A stretch of DNA of 64,000 nucleotides, from assembly GCF_001758785.1 (NCBI RefSeq), contig NZ_LROM01000097.1:1-64000 (forward strand), in the 5' to 3' direction. Source of the stretch: Duganella phyllosphaerae. Lineage in GTDB: Bacteria; Pseudomonadota; Gammaproteobacteria; Burkholderiales; Burkholderiaceae_D. The notes below the pieces were generated by a model. That model was not told the origin of the DNA and did not search any database. It worked only from the letters and a program-made list of their open reading frames with translations. Positions 24,676-33,866 of this stretch are shown piece after piece. Position numbers and translations under genes: made by a program. How positions within the stretch are numbered: the first letter of the stretch is position 1; the number at the start of each line of letters is the position of its first letter.

Positions 24676-26466
24676 TTAGAACAGGTCGGCGTCGAGAGCC
24701 ATCAGGTTGGCGGAACCCGAGCGAGCCTGGCGGATCAGGGTGGCGGTCTCTGGCTGCAGACGGGCGAAGTAGAAGCGCGTCGTGGCCAGTTTTGCCTTGT
24801 AGAAGTTGTCGCCGCTGTCTTCCTTGGCCAGTGCGATCTTGGCCATTTGCGCGAACAGGTAACTGTACACCAGGTGACCGACCACGCGCAGGTACGGTAC
24901 GCAGGCAGCACCGACTTCGTCCGGGTTCTGGAAGGCTTTCATGCCGATTTCCATGGTCAGCTTGGTGACCTTGTCGCCGAGGTCGCCCAGCGGGGTAATG
25001 AATTCGCTCATCGCTTCGTCGGTGCCGTTTTCTTCGACGAAGTTCTTGATCTTCTCGCCGAACTTGCGCAGCTTGGCGCCGTTGTCGCCCAGAATCTTGC
25101 GGCCCAGCAGGTCCAGCGACTGGATGGTGTTGGTGCCTTCATAGATCATGTTGATGCGGGCGTCGCGCACGTACTGCTCCATACCCCATTCGGCGATGTA
25201 GCCGTGGCCGCCGAACACCTGCATCGCTTCCGAGGTGGCGATCCAGCCGTTATCGGTAATGAAGGCCTTGACGATCGGGGTCAGCAGCGCGACTTCGTCG
25301 GCAGCTTCCTTGCGCACGTCGGCGTCCGGGTGGTGCAGTTCGCGGTCGATCTGCAGCGCCACGTACGACGTGAACGCGCGGCCACCTTCGGCGTATGCCT
25401 TGGCGGTGAGCAGCATGCGGCGCACGTCAGGGTGCACGATGATCGGATCGGCTGGCTTGTCCGGTGCTTTCACGCCCGACAGCGAACGCATCTGGATGCG
25501 GTCCTTGGCGTAGACCAGGGCGTTTTGATACGCCACTTCGGTCAGGCCCAGCGACTGCATGCCCACGCCCAGGCGGGCCGCGTTCATGAACACGAACATG
25601 GCGTTCAGGCCCTTGTTCGGCTGGCCGATGATCCAGCCTTTTGCGCCGTCCAGGTTCATCTGGCAGGTGGAGTTGCCGTGGATGCCCATTTTTTCTTCGA
25701 TGGCGCCGCAGGTGATCGGGTTGCGCGCGCCGACGGTGCCGTCTGCATTGGGCAGGAACTTCGGTACCAGGAACAGCGAAATGCCTTTCGAGCCTTCCGG
25801 AGCGTCCGGCACGCGGGCCAGCACCAGGTGCACAATGTTTTCAGCCATGTCGTGTTCGCCGGCCGAGATGAAGATCTTGTTGCCGGTGATCAGCCACGAG
25901 CCGTCTTCCTGTGGCAGCGCTTTCGAGCGCAGCATGCCCAGGTCGGTGCCGCAGTGCGGTTCGGTCAGGCACATGGTGCCGGTCCATTCACCCGATACCA
26001 GCTTCGGCAGATAGGTCGATTTCTGTTCGTCGGTGCCGTGTTCCTTCAGGCACTCGTAAGCGCCGTGCGACAGGCCCGGGTACATGGTCCAGGCCTGGTT
26101 GGCCGAGTTCAGCATTTCGTAGAACGAATTGTTCAGCAGCACCGGCAAACCCTGGCCGCCGTATTCCGGATCGCACGCCAGCGCCGCCCAGCCGCCTTCG
26201 ACGTACTGCTTGTAGGCTTCCTTGAAACCTTTAGGCGTGGTCACGGAGTTGGTCGCCACGTCGAGCTTGCAGCCTTCGCGGTCGCCCGAATGGTTCAGCG
26301 GGAACAGCACTTCCGACGTGAACTTGCCGCCCTCTTCCAGTACCTGGTTGATGATGTCGGCATCGATTTCGGCGTAGTCCGGCAGCGCTTTCAGTTCTTC
26401 CTGCACGTTGAGCAGTTCGTGCAGCACGAATTGCATATCCCGGATTGGCGCGACGTATTGACCCAT
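24676..26466 (-). CDS. Acyl-CoA dehydrogenase (long, 596-residue type)
   Basis: This FAD-dependent enzyme has the segments GLPVLLNNSFYEML, MCLTEPHCGTDLGMLRSKA, FISAGEHDM and a catalytic-base region near MEQYVRDARINMIYEGTNTIQSLDLLGRK. A C-terminal extension of about 120 residues is typical of the 600-residue bacterial group. It introduces the trans-2 double bond into acyl-CoA and passes electrons to ETF. CAGGAG lies six bases before the ATG. It is the first enzyme gene after the TetR gene of the operon. Confidence 0.9.
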   Translation of the reverse strand: MGQYVAPIRDMQFVLHELLNVQEELKALPDYAEIDADIINQVLEEGGKFTSEVLFPLNHSGDREGCKLDVATNSVTTPKGFKEAYKQYVEGGWAALACDPEYGGQGLPVLLNNSFYEMLNSANQAWTMYPGLSHGAYECLKEHGTDEQKSTYLPKLVSGEWTGTMCLTEPHCGTDLGMLRSKALPQEDGSWLITGNKIFISAGEHDMAENIVHLVLARVPDAPEGSKGISLFLVPKFLPNADGTVGARNPITCGAIEEKMGIHGNSTCQMNLDGAKGWIIGQPNKGLNAMFVFMNAARLGVGMQSLGLTEVAYQNALVYAKDRIQMRSLSGVKAPDKPADPIIVHPDVRRMLLTAKAYAEGGRAFTSYVALQIDRELHHPDADVRKEAADEVALLTPIVKAFITDNGWIATSEAMQVFGGHGYIAEWGMEQYVRDARINMIYEGTNTIQSLDLLGRKILGDNGAKLRKFGEKIKNFVEENGTDEAMSEFITPLGDLGDKVTKLTMEIGMKAFQNPDEVGAACVPYLRVVGHLVYSYLFAQMAKIALAKEDSGDNFYKAKLATTRFYFARLQPETATLIRQARSGSANLMALDADLF

Positions 26467-26537
26467 GGTTTTCTCCTGATGACTTTTATTGACTGCAAAA
26501 ATGGTGGCTTGCGCTATGTATGTTGCGAACTGCTTTG

Positions 26538-27137
26538 CTAATCTTCTTGCTCATTCTGGTACGACACGATCAACCGTTCAAAGCCGGTACCGGCCCGCTC
26601 CAGGCTGCCGGGAATGCGCAGGAAGCGCGCATCGTGGTGCAGCGCCAGGATCAGGCCGTACATCTCGTAGACCATCTGCTGGGCATCGCTGCCGGCTTTC
26701 AAGTCGCCGACTTCGATGCATTGCTGCACGCAGCGCAGCAGCGCGGCCTGCCAGGCGCCGACCATGGCCATCAACTCTTCGCGGATCGGACCCGGGCGGT
26801 CGTCGTACTCGACCGCACCGCTGATATAGATACAGCCCGAGGCCACTTCCACGCTCACGCGCTTGACCCAGCGCGCGTACATGGCACGCAAGCGTGCGAT
26901 GCCGCGTGGTTCCTTCACGCTGGGGAAAAACACTTCCTGCTCAAAACGGTGGTGATACAGCTTCAGTACTTCCAACTGCAAATCTTCACGCGAGCCGAAA
27001 TGCGCGAACACGCCGGACTTGCTCATGTTCATCTTGTCAGCGAGCAGGCCGATGGTCAGGCCTTCGAGGCCGTCCCGGCTGGCCAGGTCCAGCGCCACGT
27101 CGAGTATCGCCGCCCGTGTCAGTTCGCCCTTGCGCAT
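26538..27137 (-). CDS. TetR-family regulator of the fatty-acid oxidation operon
   Basis: This protein of about 199 residues starts MRKGELTRAAILD and has a TetR DNA-binding domain (LEGLTIGLLADKMNMSKSGVFAHFGSREDLQ) and a C-terminal ligand domain. Upstream codons to 27278 are open but have no start with support and would run through the promoter, so ATG 27137 is chosen despite a weak ribosome site. It is the promoter-proximal gene of the beta-oxidation operon, 71 bases before the acyl-CoA dehydrogenase. This suggests autoregulation and response to acyl-CoA, like FadP/PsrA regulators (inference). Confidence 0.82.
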   Translation of the reverse strand: MRKGELTRAAILDVALDLASRDGLEGLTIGLLADKMNMSKSGVFAHFGSREDLQLEVLKLYHHRFEQEVFFPSVKEPRGIARLRAMYARWVKRVSVEVASGCIYISGAVEYDDRPGPIREELMAMVGAWQAALLRCVQQCIEVGDLKAGSDAQQMVYEMYGLILALHHDARFLRIPGSLERAGTGFERLIVSYQNEQED

Positions 27138-27239
27138 AAATTTAGTTGAGGTATTAATAAGAAAGGATCCCAAAGTGAATTCGTGCGTGGAGCAAAGTAT
27201 TCTGCGCCACTTAAATTTACTCCGTGTGAAAAGAATTGC

Positions 27240-27289
27240 GAACGCTCGTACTATTATCCAGCGCGTGACAAAAGTCAAACGCTACGTTT
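27240..27289 (-). promoter_or_regulatory. Sigma-70 promoter with two flanking TetR-type palindromes
   Basis: On the minus strand, TTGACT (27278-27273) and TAATAG (27256-27251) are separated by 16 bp. Overlapping the -10 is GAACG-CT-CGTAC (27240-27251), and overlapping the -35 is AAACG-CTA-CGTTT (27277-27289), both ACG/CGT palindromes. This is the layout expected for repression by the adjacent TetR product. Confidence 0.55.
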
Positions 27290-27331
27290 AGAGTCGAGGT
27301 TCTATTGCTGCGGCGCAGCATGGCGCAAAGA

Positions 27332-27349
27332 AGCCAGCGGACGCTGGCT
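27332..27349 (-). terminator. Possible terminator after hslR
   Basis: AGCCAGCG/CGCTGGCT forms a stem about 14 bases past the hslR stop on the minus strand, followed by TCTTT. The central two bases mean the top pairs must open to make a loop. The weak T-tract keeps this tentative. Confidence 0.45.
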
Positions 27350-27362
27350 CAGGAGGGAATGC

Positions 27363-27734
27363 TCAGAGTTTGCCCATCTGGCGGCGGTCGCGCTTGGTCG
27401 GGCGGCCCTTGAAGTCGGCGGTCGGCTCGCGGAACAGGCGGCGGTTTTCCGCCACCAGTGCCCGTCGTTGCACGCTGGCGTCGGTTTCTTCGTACAGGTT
27501 GCGCGCGATCGGCGCGGCAGCGCGCACGTCGGACAAATTCATCACATCGACTTCCCAGCGGTCCGAGCCGTTGTCGATGTCGAGCTGGTCGCCGATGTGC
27601 ACGTTGCGTGCCGGCTTGACCTTGTCGCCGTTGACTTTGACTTTACCGCTGTCGATGGCGTCGGTAGCCAGGGTACGGGTTTTGAAGAAGCGCGCGGCCC
27701 ACAGCCACTTGTCAAGTCGTACAGTGTCACTCAT
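27363..27734 (-). CDS. hslR: S4-domain RNA-binding protein, Hsp15 homologue
   Basis: This 123-residue protein has an S4 RNA-binding domain at 5-65 (VRLDKWLWAARFFKTRTLATDAIDSGKVKVNG) and a basic C-terminal tail (KGRPTKRDRRQMGKL), as in E. coli Hsp15. Hsp15 binds stalled 50S subunits that still carry peptidyl-tRNA and helps recycle them after heat shock. It overlaps the upstream clsB gene by four bases and is the last gene of that unit. Confidence 0.88.
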   Translation of the reverse strand: MSDTVRLDKWLWAARFFKTRTLATDAIDSGKVKVNGDKVKPARNVHIGDQLDIDNGSDRWEVDVMNLSDVRAAAPIARNLYEETDASVQRRALVAENRRLFREPTADFKGRPTKRDRRQMGKL

Positions 27735-28897
27735 GCATATTTTCCTACCGAGAACAGGCGCATCACGGTCCGGTAGAACACGAACGCGATCTCGTAACCG
27801 ATGCGGCGAAAACGGCCGACGTGCTCGAAGTCGGCATAATGAATCGGCACGCCATCGGCGACAGCGGCCTCGATATGTTCACGCAGGCTTTGCGCAAAGG
27901 CGGCGTCCTTGATTACCACGTTCGCTTCCTGGTTCAAAAACAGCGACAGGCCATCGACATTGCTCGACCCCACGGTAGCCCAGTCGTCGTCGATCACCGC
28001 CACCTTGGCGTGCAGCTGCGTCTTGCGGTATTCCACGATCTTGACGCCGGCGGCCAGCAGCTTCGGATAGAACGAATGGGCCACGGCATCCTGCAGCCAG
28101 ATTTCGCCCACGCCGATCAACAGCGTGACATCGACGCCGCGCTCGGCAGCGTTGGCCAGCGCGTGGCGGAACTTGCGACCCGGCGCAAAATACGGATTGG
28201 CCAGCAGCACGCTTTTGCGCGCACGGCCCAGCGCCTGCAAGTACGCGCGCTGGATGGTGCTGCGGTTGCGCAGGTTGTCGCGCACCACGAAGCCGGCCTG
28301 CACCATGTTCTTGGCGGCCGCCTGGTTCACCTTGCGCATGTCGCGATAGAGATTGATGCGCTTGATCAGGGTCATCTTGCCCAACCGGCGCCACTGGGCT
28401 TCCTGCTCTTTTTGCACCGACGCCACCAGCGGCCCACGCACCTGCACCGCAAAATCCCAGCGCGGAAACTCGAGTGGAATCGCATGGTTGTAATCACAAA
28501 ACATGTCGTCGTTGATGTTGATGCCGCCCACCAAGGCGATCTCGCGGTCCACCACGCAGATCTTGCGGTGGGTGCGCGTCACGCCGCGCTTGAACCACGG
28601 ATTGAACACGCGGTGCTCGACGCCACCAGCGACCAGCTGCTCGTGCATGCTGTTGACCTGGCGCCGGCCGGTGCCCCACCAGTCGGTGATCATGCGCACG
28701 TGGATGCCGCGCTGGGCCGCCGCGATCAAGGCCGCCAGCACGCGCTGGCCGGTTTCGTCGGGGGCGAAGATATAGGTTTCGAAATAGACTTCGACGCGGG
28801 CGTTGTCGATCGCTGCAATCAGCGCGGGAAAATAGTCCGTGCCGGTGTGCAGGAGCTTGACTTCGTTATCGGCGAGGAAGTTGACAGAGAGGCCCAT
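27731..28897 (-). CDS. clsB: Cardiolipin synthase B (phospholipase D family)
   Basis: This 388-residue protein has two HKD motifs, THRKICVVD followed by GGINI and LHAKVAVID followed by GSSN. Like ClsB/YbhO it lacks the N-terminal membrane helices of ClsA. It condenses phosphatidylglycerol, or PG with PE, to cardiolipin at the inner membrane. The preceding gene encodes an EEP-family protein like YbhP, the same pairing as in the E. coli ybhP-clsB-ybhN locus, 20 bases apart. Confidence 0.88.
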   Translation of the reverse strand: MGLSVNFLADNEVKLLHTGTDYFPALIAAIDNARVEVYFETYIFAPDETGQRVLAALIAAAQRGIHVRMITDWWGTGRRQVNSMHEQLVAGGVEHRVFNPWFKRGVTRTHRKICVVDREIALVGGININDDMFCDYNHAIPLEFPRWDFAVQVRGPLVASVQKEQEAQWRRLGKMTLIKRINLYRDMRKVNQAAAKNMVQAGFVVRDNLRNRSTIQRAYLQALGRARKSVLLANPYFAPGRKFRHALANAAERGVDVTLLIGVGEIWLQDAVAHSFYPKLLAAGVKIVEYRKTQLHAKVAVIDDDWATVGSSNVDGLSLFLNQEANVVIKDAAFAQSLREHIEAAVADGVPIHYADFEHVGRFRRIGYEIAFVFYRTVMRLFSVGKYA

Positions 28898-28917
28898 GGC
28901 GCCATTCTAGCAGCGTG

Positions 28918-29733
28918 CTACCCAAGTGACAGCGACGCGACAATCGGCGCGTGATCCGACAGCTTGGCCCACAGCGGCCCGTGCAAGACCTCGGCCGTAT
29001 CGACCTTGAAGCCGCGCACGTAAATCCGATCCAAACGGAAAAACGGCAGCGCCGACGGGAAGGTGCGAGCCGGATTGACCGACGCCTTGCGGCGCAGGGT
29101 GCGCATGATGTCGCTCAGCGCAGACTTGCTGCCCAGCTGATCGAACGCTTCCACCACGCCCAGGCAATTGCGCAACTCGGCAGACAGGGTATTACGCCAG
29201 TCATTGAAGTCGCCGGCGATGATCACCGGTTCGCCATCGGGCGCCGAGGCGCGTACTGCGGAAATCAGGGCCTGGGTCTGGCGCCGGCGCCCTGCTTCGA
29301 ACAGGCCCAGGTGCACCACGTAGCAGTGGACCAGGCCGTGCGGCGTATTGAGCACGCAATGCAGGATGCCGCGCTGCTCGTACGCGTGGTCGGAAACATC
29401 GTGATTGGCCATATTGGCGATCGGGAAGGCACTGAGCAGCGCATTGCCGTGGTGGCCGTGGTCGTACACCGCGTTCATGCCGTAGGCGGCGTGCAGGTGG
29501 CGCGATTCGCCGGCAAAATACTCGTGCTGCGACGCAGCGGGCCAGTGCTTGGTACCCAGGTGTTCGGCGCCATATTTGGCAGCTTTTAAATCATGCTTGC
29601 CCTGGACTTCCTGCAGAAAAACCACATCCGCATCAAACATGCCGATAGCCTGCTTTAGCGCCAAAACACGCGGCTCGGCCCGGATCGAGGACACCCCTTT
29701 ATGGATGTTATATGTGGCAACACGGATTTTCAT
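28918..29733 (-). CDS. Endonuclease/exonuclease/phosphatase (EEP)-family protein, YbhP-like
   Basis: This protein of about 271 residues starts MKIRVATYNIHKGVSS and contains VVFLQEVQG, YGMNAVYDHGHHGNALLS, IAGDFNDW and a terminal SDHAPIVA, the metal-dependent EEP catalytic motifs. The family includes DNases, lipid phosphatases and sphingomyelinases. Its constant partnership with clsB suggests a phospholipid or phosphatidyl intermediate as substrate, but this is inferred. The start at 29733 is chosen because upstream in-frame residues do not fit the fold. Confidence 0.82.
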   Translation of the reverse strand: MKIRVATYNIHKGVSSIRAEPRVLALKQAIGMFDADVVFLQEVQGKHDLKAAKYGAEHLGTKHWPAASQHEYFAGESRHLHAAYGMNAVYDHGHHGNALLSAFPIANMANHDVSDHAYEQRGILHCVLNTPHGLVHCYVVHLGLFEAGRRRQTQALISAVRASAPDGEPVIIAGDFNDWRNTLSAELRNCLGVVEAFDQLGSKSALSDIMRTLRRKASVNPARTFPSALPFFRLDRIYVRGFKVDTAEVLHGPLWAKLSDHAPIVASLSLG

Positions 29734-29806
29734 GGAAACATTGTAACCCTGAGTCCGCGCACCTGTACGTTCGCCGCCGCACATAGGAATTTTTGCCAGC
29801 TCAGCC

Positions 29807-30259
29807 CTACCCTATCTGCCGAGGCAGCAGCAGGATCGCCTCCGCATTCGACGACGAAAAACACTTGTCAGCCGCCTCCAGGTGCGGCAGCCAGGCGTGG
29901 TTGATGTGCTCGCGAGGCGACAGCATGATGGGCGTGTCGCGCGGGACTTCCACGCTAAAGAGGTGTTCGGTATTTTCGACTACGCCGGGCGCGTAGCGGT
30001 GGCGCCATTCGGGATAGATGGTGTAGATGTTCGACAGCTGCCAGTCGCGCAGCACGATGCGTTCGCCGTCGGCGACGATGCCGGTTTCCTCGAACAGTTC
30101 ACGCCTGGCGGCATCGATGAACGGCTCGCCGAGCGTGTCGATCGAGCCGGTGACCGATTGCCAGAAACCGGGACGGTCGGCGCGTTCGATGAGCAGCACT
30201 TGCAGGTCGGCGGTGTGGATCACGACCAGTACGGATTCGGGGATCTTGTATGGCTTCAT
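29807..30259 (-). CDS. nudB: Dihydroneopterin triphosphate diphosphatase (Nudix)
   Basis: This 150-residue protein starts MKPYKIPESVLVVIHT. The Nudix box runs from GSIDTLGE through ARRELFEETGI, with the catalytic Glu residues intact, and the C-terminus is typical of NudB (SPREHINHAWLPHLEAADKCF). It removes pyrophosphate from dihydroneopterin triphosphate in folate synthesis. The start is ATG 30259; longer in-frame versions would pass through the aspS terminator hairpin. The conserved position after aspS supports the name. Confidence 0.83.
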   Translation of the reverse strand: MKPYKIPESVLVVIHTADLQVLLIERADRPGFWQSVTGSIDTLGEPFIDAARRELFEETGIVADGERIVLRDWQLSNIYTIYPEWRHRYAPGVVENTEHLFSVEVPRDTPIMLSPREHINHAWLPHLEAADKCFSSSNAEAILLLPRQIG

Positions 30260-30273
30260 GTTCAGGGCAAAAG

Positions 30274-30304
30274 AAAAGGCGCCTCGGTATCCCGGGCGCC
30301 TTTT
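30274..30304 (-). terminator. Terminator hairpin between aspS and nudB
   Basis: AAAAGGCGCC (30274-30283) pairs with GGCGCCTTTT (30295-30304) around an 11-base loop. On the minus strand the stem is followed by TCTTTTG. It sits 41 bases past the aspS stop and only 15 bases before the nudB ATG, so nudB is probably expressed by read-through or from a start inside this region. Confidence 0.8.
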
Positions 30305-30345
30305 CATTATGCCAGATCGCTAACTGAAATCAGCTAGCCATCTAT

Positions 30346-32154
30346 TCAGCTCACCACCTTGGGCTCAGCCGCACGCAGGCGGATGTGCAGTTCCTTCAGT
30401 TGCTTCTCGTCGACTTCCGACGGCGCCTGGGTCAGCAGATCCTGGGCGCGCTGGGTTTTCGGGAAGGCGATCACGTCGCGGATCGAATCGGACTTGGTCA
30501 TCAGGGTGACGATGCGGTCCAGGCCGAAGGCCAGGCCACCGTGCGGCGGCGCGCCGTATTGCAGCGCGTCGAGCAGGAAGCCGAACTTCAGGCGGGCTTC
30601 ATCGGCATCGATCTTCAGGGCGCGGAATACTTTCGACTGCACTTCCTCGCGGTGGATACGGATCGAACCGCCGCCCAGTTCCCAGCCGTTCAGCACCATG
30701 TCGTAGGCCTTGGCGATACAGGCGCCCGGGTTGGTTTCGAGCCAGTCTTCGTGGCCGTCTTTTGGCGCGGTGAACGGGTGGTGGGTGGCGGTCCAGCGGT
30801 CCGATTCTTCGTCGTATTCGAACATCGGGAAGTCGATCACCCACAGCGGCGACCAGACGTCGTCGAACAGGCCGGCGTTCTTGCCGAATTCCGAGTGGCC
30901 GATTTTCACGCGCAGCGCGCCGATGGCGTCGTTGACGACCTTGGCCTTGTCGGCGCCGAAGAAGATCAGGTCGCCGTCTTGCGCGCCCGTCAGTTCCAGG
31001 ATCTTGGCCAGGGTTTCGTCGTCGATGCTCTTGACGATCGGCGACTGCAGGCCGTCACGGCCCTTGGCCTTCTCGTTGACCTTGATGTACGCCAGGCCAC
31101 GCGCGCCATAAATCGCGACGAACTGGGTGTACGCGTCGATTTCCGAACGTGGCATCGCGCCACCTTTCGGTACGCGCATGCCGACCACGCGGCCGTTCGG
31201 CAGGTTGGCGGCGCTGTTGAAGATCTTGAATTCGACGTTCTTGACCACGTCGGTCAGTTCGGTGAACTCGAGCTTGACGCGCATGTCCGGCTTGTCCGAA
31301 CCGTATTTGCCCATCGCTTCGGAGAAGTCCATCACCGGGAACGGGTTAGGCAGATCGACGTCCATGGTGTTCTTGAACACGATGCGGATCATGTTTTCGA
31401 ACAGGTCGCGGATCTCCTGTTCGGTCAGGAACGAGGTTTCGCAGTCGATCTGGGTGAATTCCGGCTGGCGGTCGGCGCGCAGGTCTTCGTCGCGGAAGCA
31501 CTTGGTGATCTGGTAGTAACGGTCGAAGTTGGCGACCATCAGCAGCTGCTTGAACAGCTGCGGCGACTGCGGCAGCGCGAAGAAACTGCCGGCGTTCACG
31601 CGCGATGGCACCAGGTAGTCGCGCGCGCCTTCCGGGGTGGACTTGGTCAGCATCGGGGTTTCGATGTCGATGAAGCCCAGGTCGTCCAGGTATTTACGCA
31701 CTTCCATCGTCACCTTGTAGCGCAGGCGCAGGTTGTTCTGCATTTGCGGACGACGCAGGTCCAGCACGCGGTGGGTCAGGCGGGTGGTTTCCGACAGGTT
31801 GTCGTCGTCGAGCTGGAACGGCACGGCCACGGACGGGTTCAGCACTTCCAGCTGCGAGCAAACCACTTCGATCTTGCCCGATTTCAGGTTGTTGTTGACG
31901 GTGCCGGCCAGGCGGTCCTTGACCACGCCGGTCACGCGCAGGCAGAACTCGTTACGTACGGCTTCGGCGGCCTTGAACACTTCGGCTTGCTCGGGATTGC
32001 AGACGATCTGCACCAGGCCTTCGCGGTCGCGCAGGTCGATGAAGATCACGCCGCCGTGGTCGCGGCGACGGTGTACCCAGCCGCACAGGCTGACGGTTTG
32101 GCCAAGCAGCGCTTCAGTGGTGAGGCCGCAGTAGTGAGTACGCATTGAGGACAT
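30346..32154 (-). CDS. aspS: Aspartyl-tRNA synthetase (probably non-discriminating)
   Basis: This 602-residue class II synthetase has an N-terminal OB anticodon-binding domain (1-105), motif 2 [18 protein letters not shown], a GAD insertion (about 290-420) and motif 3 [13 protein letters not shown]. The size and GAD domain are those of the bacterial type. Betaproteobacteria commonly use a non-discriminating form with GatCAB for Asn-tRNA; that is inferred, not visible here. It follows DUF502 by 24 bases. A second ATG three codons inside is possible. Confidence 0.96.
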   Translation of the reverse strand: MSSMRTHYCGLTTEALLGQTVSLCGWVHRRRDHGGVIFIDLRDREGLVQIVCNPEQAEVFKAAEAVRNEFCLRVTGVVKDRLAGTVNNNLKSGKIEVVCSQLEVLNPSVAVPFQLDDDNLSETTRLTHRVLDLRRPQMQNNLRLRYKVTMEVRKYLDDLGFIDIETPMLTKSTPEGARDYLVPSRVNAGSFFALPQSPQLFKQLLMVANFDRYYQITKCFRDEDLRADRQPEFTQIDCETSFLTEQEIRDLFENMIRIVFKNTMDVDLPNPFPVMDFSEAMGKYGSDKPDMRVKLEFTELTDVVKNVEFKIFNSAANLPNGRVVGMRVPKGGAMPRSEIDAYTQFVAIYGARGLAYIKVNEKAKGRDGLQSPIVKSIDDETLAKILELTGAQDGDLIFFGADKAKVVNDAIGALRVKIGHSEFGKNAGLFDDVWSPLWVIDFPMFEYDEESDRWTATHHPFTAPKDGHEDWLETNPGACIAKAYDMVLNGWELGGGSIRIHREEVQSKVFRALKIDADEARLKFGFLLDALQYGAPPHGGLAFGLDRIVTLMTKSDSIRDVIAFPKTQRAQDLLTQAPSEVDEKQLKELHIRLRAAEPKVVS

Positions 32155-32178
32155 GATTATTTCTCGGTTCAGGTTAAA

Positions 32179-32826
32179 TTACGCAGAGAGTTCGGATTGT
32201 TTGGTGACGCTGTCCGGCAAGGCGATGGTTGGCGAAACATCTTCCGGCGCCACCACACCCATCGAGACGATGTATTTCAGGGCGGCATCGACGGTCATGT
32301 CGAGCTCGACCACGTCCTTGCGCGCCATCATCAGGAAAAATCCCGACGTCGGGTTGGGCGTGGTGGGCACGTACACGCTCACGTAGTCGCCCACCAGGTG
32401 ATTTTTCACGTCGCCGCCGGGGGTGCCGGTAAGAAAAGCGATGGTGTACGAATTCTGGTGCGGATATGGAATCATCACCGCCTTGCGGAACGCGTTGCCG
32501 GACGAGGACAGCAAGGTGTCGGACACCTGCTTGACGCTCGAATACAGCGAGTTCACCAGCGGGATACGCTTGAGCAGCTTTTCCCACACGCGCAACACGT
32601 AGTTGCCGACCAGGTTGTTGGTCAGCAGGCCGGTCAGGAAGATGATCACCACGGTGAGCAAGGTGCCCAGGCCCGGGATATTAAACCCGAACAGCGTGCG
32701 CGGCTGCCAGCGCTCGGGCACGAACAGCAGCGACTGGTCCATGGTGCTGATTACCAGGTTCAGCACCCAGGCGGTAATCGCCAGCGGCACCAGGATCAGC
32801 AGGCCGGTAATGAAGTATTTACGCAT
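32179..32826 (-). CDS. DUF502-family inner-membrane protein
   Basis: This 215-residue protein has two membrane helices (ITGLLILVPLAITAWVLNLVI and GTLLTVVIIFLTGLLTNNLV). Conserved DUF502 segments follow: RIPLVNSLYSSVKQVSDTLLSS, FLTGTPGGDV and VYVPTTPNPTSGFFLM. Biochemical function is unknown for the family. Its placement between fmdB and aspS is conserved across Burkholderiales. Confidence 0.88.
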   Translation of the reverse strand: MRKYFITGLLILVPLAITAWVLNLVISTMDQSLLFVPERWQPRTLFGFNIPGLGTLLTVVIIFLTGLLTNNLVGNYVLRVWEKLLKRIPLVNSLYSSVKQVSDTLLSSSGNAFRKAVMIPYPHQNSYTIAFLTGTPGGDVKNHLVGDYVSVYVPTTPNPTSGFFLMMARKDVVELDMTVDAALKYIVSMGVVAPEDVSPTIALPDSVTKQSELSA

Positions 32827-32846
32827 CGATTGCCCTGGTCATGGGA

Positions 32847-33161
32847 TCAATCTCCCTTGGTGGTGCTGGACGGTGCCGCGGCCGGAGCCGCAGCAGTAGC
32901 AGCAGGCGCCTCCGACTTGGCCGGGGCCGACGAAGCGATCGCACCCGACGGGCTCGACACGCCGGTGGCCGGCGGGGTGCCGCCGCGGAAATCGGTGACA
33001 TACCAGCCCGAGCCCTTCAGCTGGAAGCCGGCGGCGGTCAGTTGTTTCTTGAACGAGTCCTTGCCACATTCTGGGCAGACAGTCAGCTGCGGGTCGGAAA
33101 TCTTCTGCAAGACATCCTTGGCAAAACCACATGCCTCGCAGCGGTAAGCGTAGATCGGCAT
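32847..33161 (-). CDS. FmdB-family zinc-ribbon protein
   Basis: This 104-residue protein starts MPIYAYRCEACG and has paired CxxC motifs (CEAC and CPEC) forming a small zinc ribbon, then the GFQLKGSGWYVTDF segment of the family. The C-terminal 40 residues are a disordered Ala/Pro/Ser tail. FmdB-like proteins are predicted regulators or RNA/protein-binding factors of unknown target. It precedes DUF502 by 20 bases. Confidence 0.87.
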   Translation of the reverse strand: MPIYAYRCEACGFAKDVLQKISDPQLTVCPECGKDSFKKQLTAAGFQLKGSGWYVTDFRGGTPPATGVSSPSGAIASSAPAKSEAPAATAAAPAAAPSSTTKGD

Positions 33162-33252
33162 CTATTACTCCGCAAAAATCATCAAAACCCTGAATTATAA
33201 AGCCTTTTGGGCGCCCCAAGCCTGTTTCCTATGGCCAAGCACCGGATGGCCC

Positions 33253-33852
33253 TTAGTGCTGGCGCCGGCGCCAGACCATCCAGCGTTCCTTGCCTTCAAA
33301 GACCGCGATCGAATCGCTGACGGCGTTGTCCGCTTCGCAGACAAAATCGGCCTGCAACAGCGCGTCCAGCGCGCTGCGGGCGATGCCGAATGGCGGCCCC
33401 TTCACGCCATCGTCGAAAAAGAAATAGCCGGCCAGCAGCGCGCCAGGCGGCAACAGTTCTGCCCAGCGCGCGGCCACCCGTGGCCACATGGCCGGCGGCA
33501 TGGCGCACAGGAACGCCTGCTCGTACACCAGTTGCAGCGGTTGCGCCGGCTGCCAGGCGAAAAAATCGGCTTCCACTACGTGCTGCGCGTGCGGCCCGGC
33601 CAGCTGCCTGGCGGTCGCCACGGCAGCCGGCGAGAAGTCGATGGCGGTGGCGTTCCAGCACGCTTCGCGCAGCAGCACCAGTTCGCGGGCGGCGCCGCAG
33701 CCCGGGATCAGGGTGGACATGGGCGCGTGGGCGGTTACAAACTCGCGCAGCGCCTGCGGTGCGGCGCCCCGGTCCCACGGCGTAAAACGGCGCGCGAAGC
33801 GCTCGTCCCAGAATGCCGGCAACAGCGGATCGCGCTGGGCGAAGTCGGCCAT
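33253..33852 (-). CDS. TPMT-like SAM-dependent methyltransferase
   Basis: This 199-residue protein starts with a W-containing N-terminus (FWDERFARRFTPWDRG) and the SAM-binding motif STLIPGCGAARE, with AIDFSP as the acidic strand. YEQAFLCAMPP and GPPFGI match the thiopurine S-methyltransferase family. Bacterial members methylate small thiols or selenium and tellurium compounds. It follows ubiB by 14 bases and is probably co-transcribed; a role in quinone synthesis is not implied by the sequence. Confidence 0.8.
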   Translation of the reverse strand: MADFAQRDPLLPAFWDERFARRFTPWDRGAAPQALREFVTAHAPMSTLIPGCGAARELVLLREACWNATAIDFSPAAVATARQLAGPHAQHVVEADFFAWQPAQPLQLVYEQAFLCAMPPAMWPRVAARWAELLPPGALLAGYFFFDDGVKGPPFGIARSALDALLQADFVCEADNAVSDSIAVFEGKERWMVWRRRQH

Positions 33853-33866
33853 CTTATTTCGGACCC

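Noticed and set aside
21010..26541. An 1843-codon open frame on the plus strand
   Set aside because: It lies fully antisense to four well-defined beta-oxidation genes. Its composition (His, Arg, Gln, Val rich, no domain) is what high-GC codon bias produces in the reverse frame.
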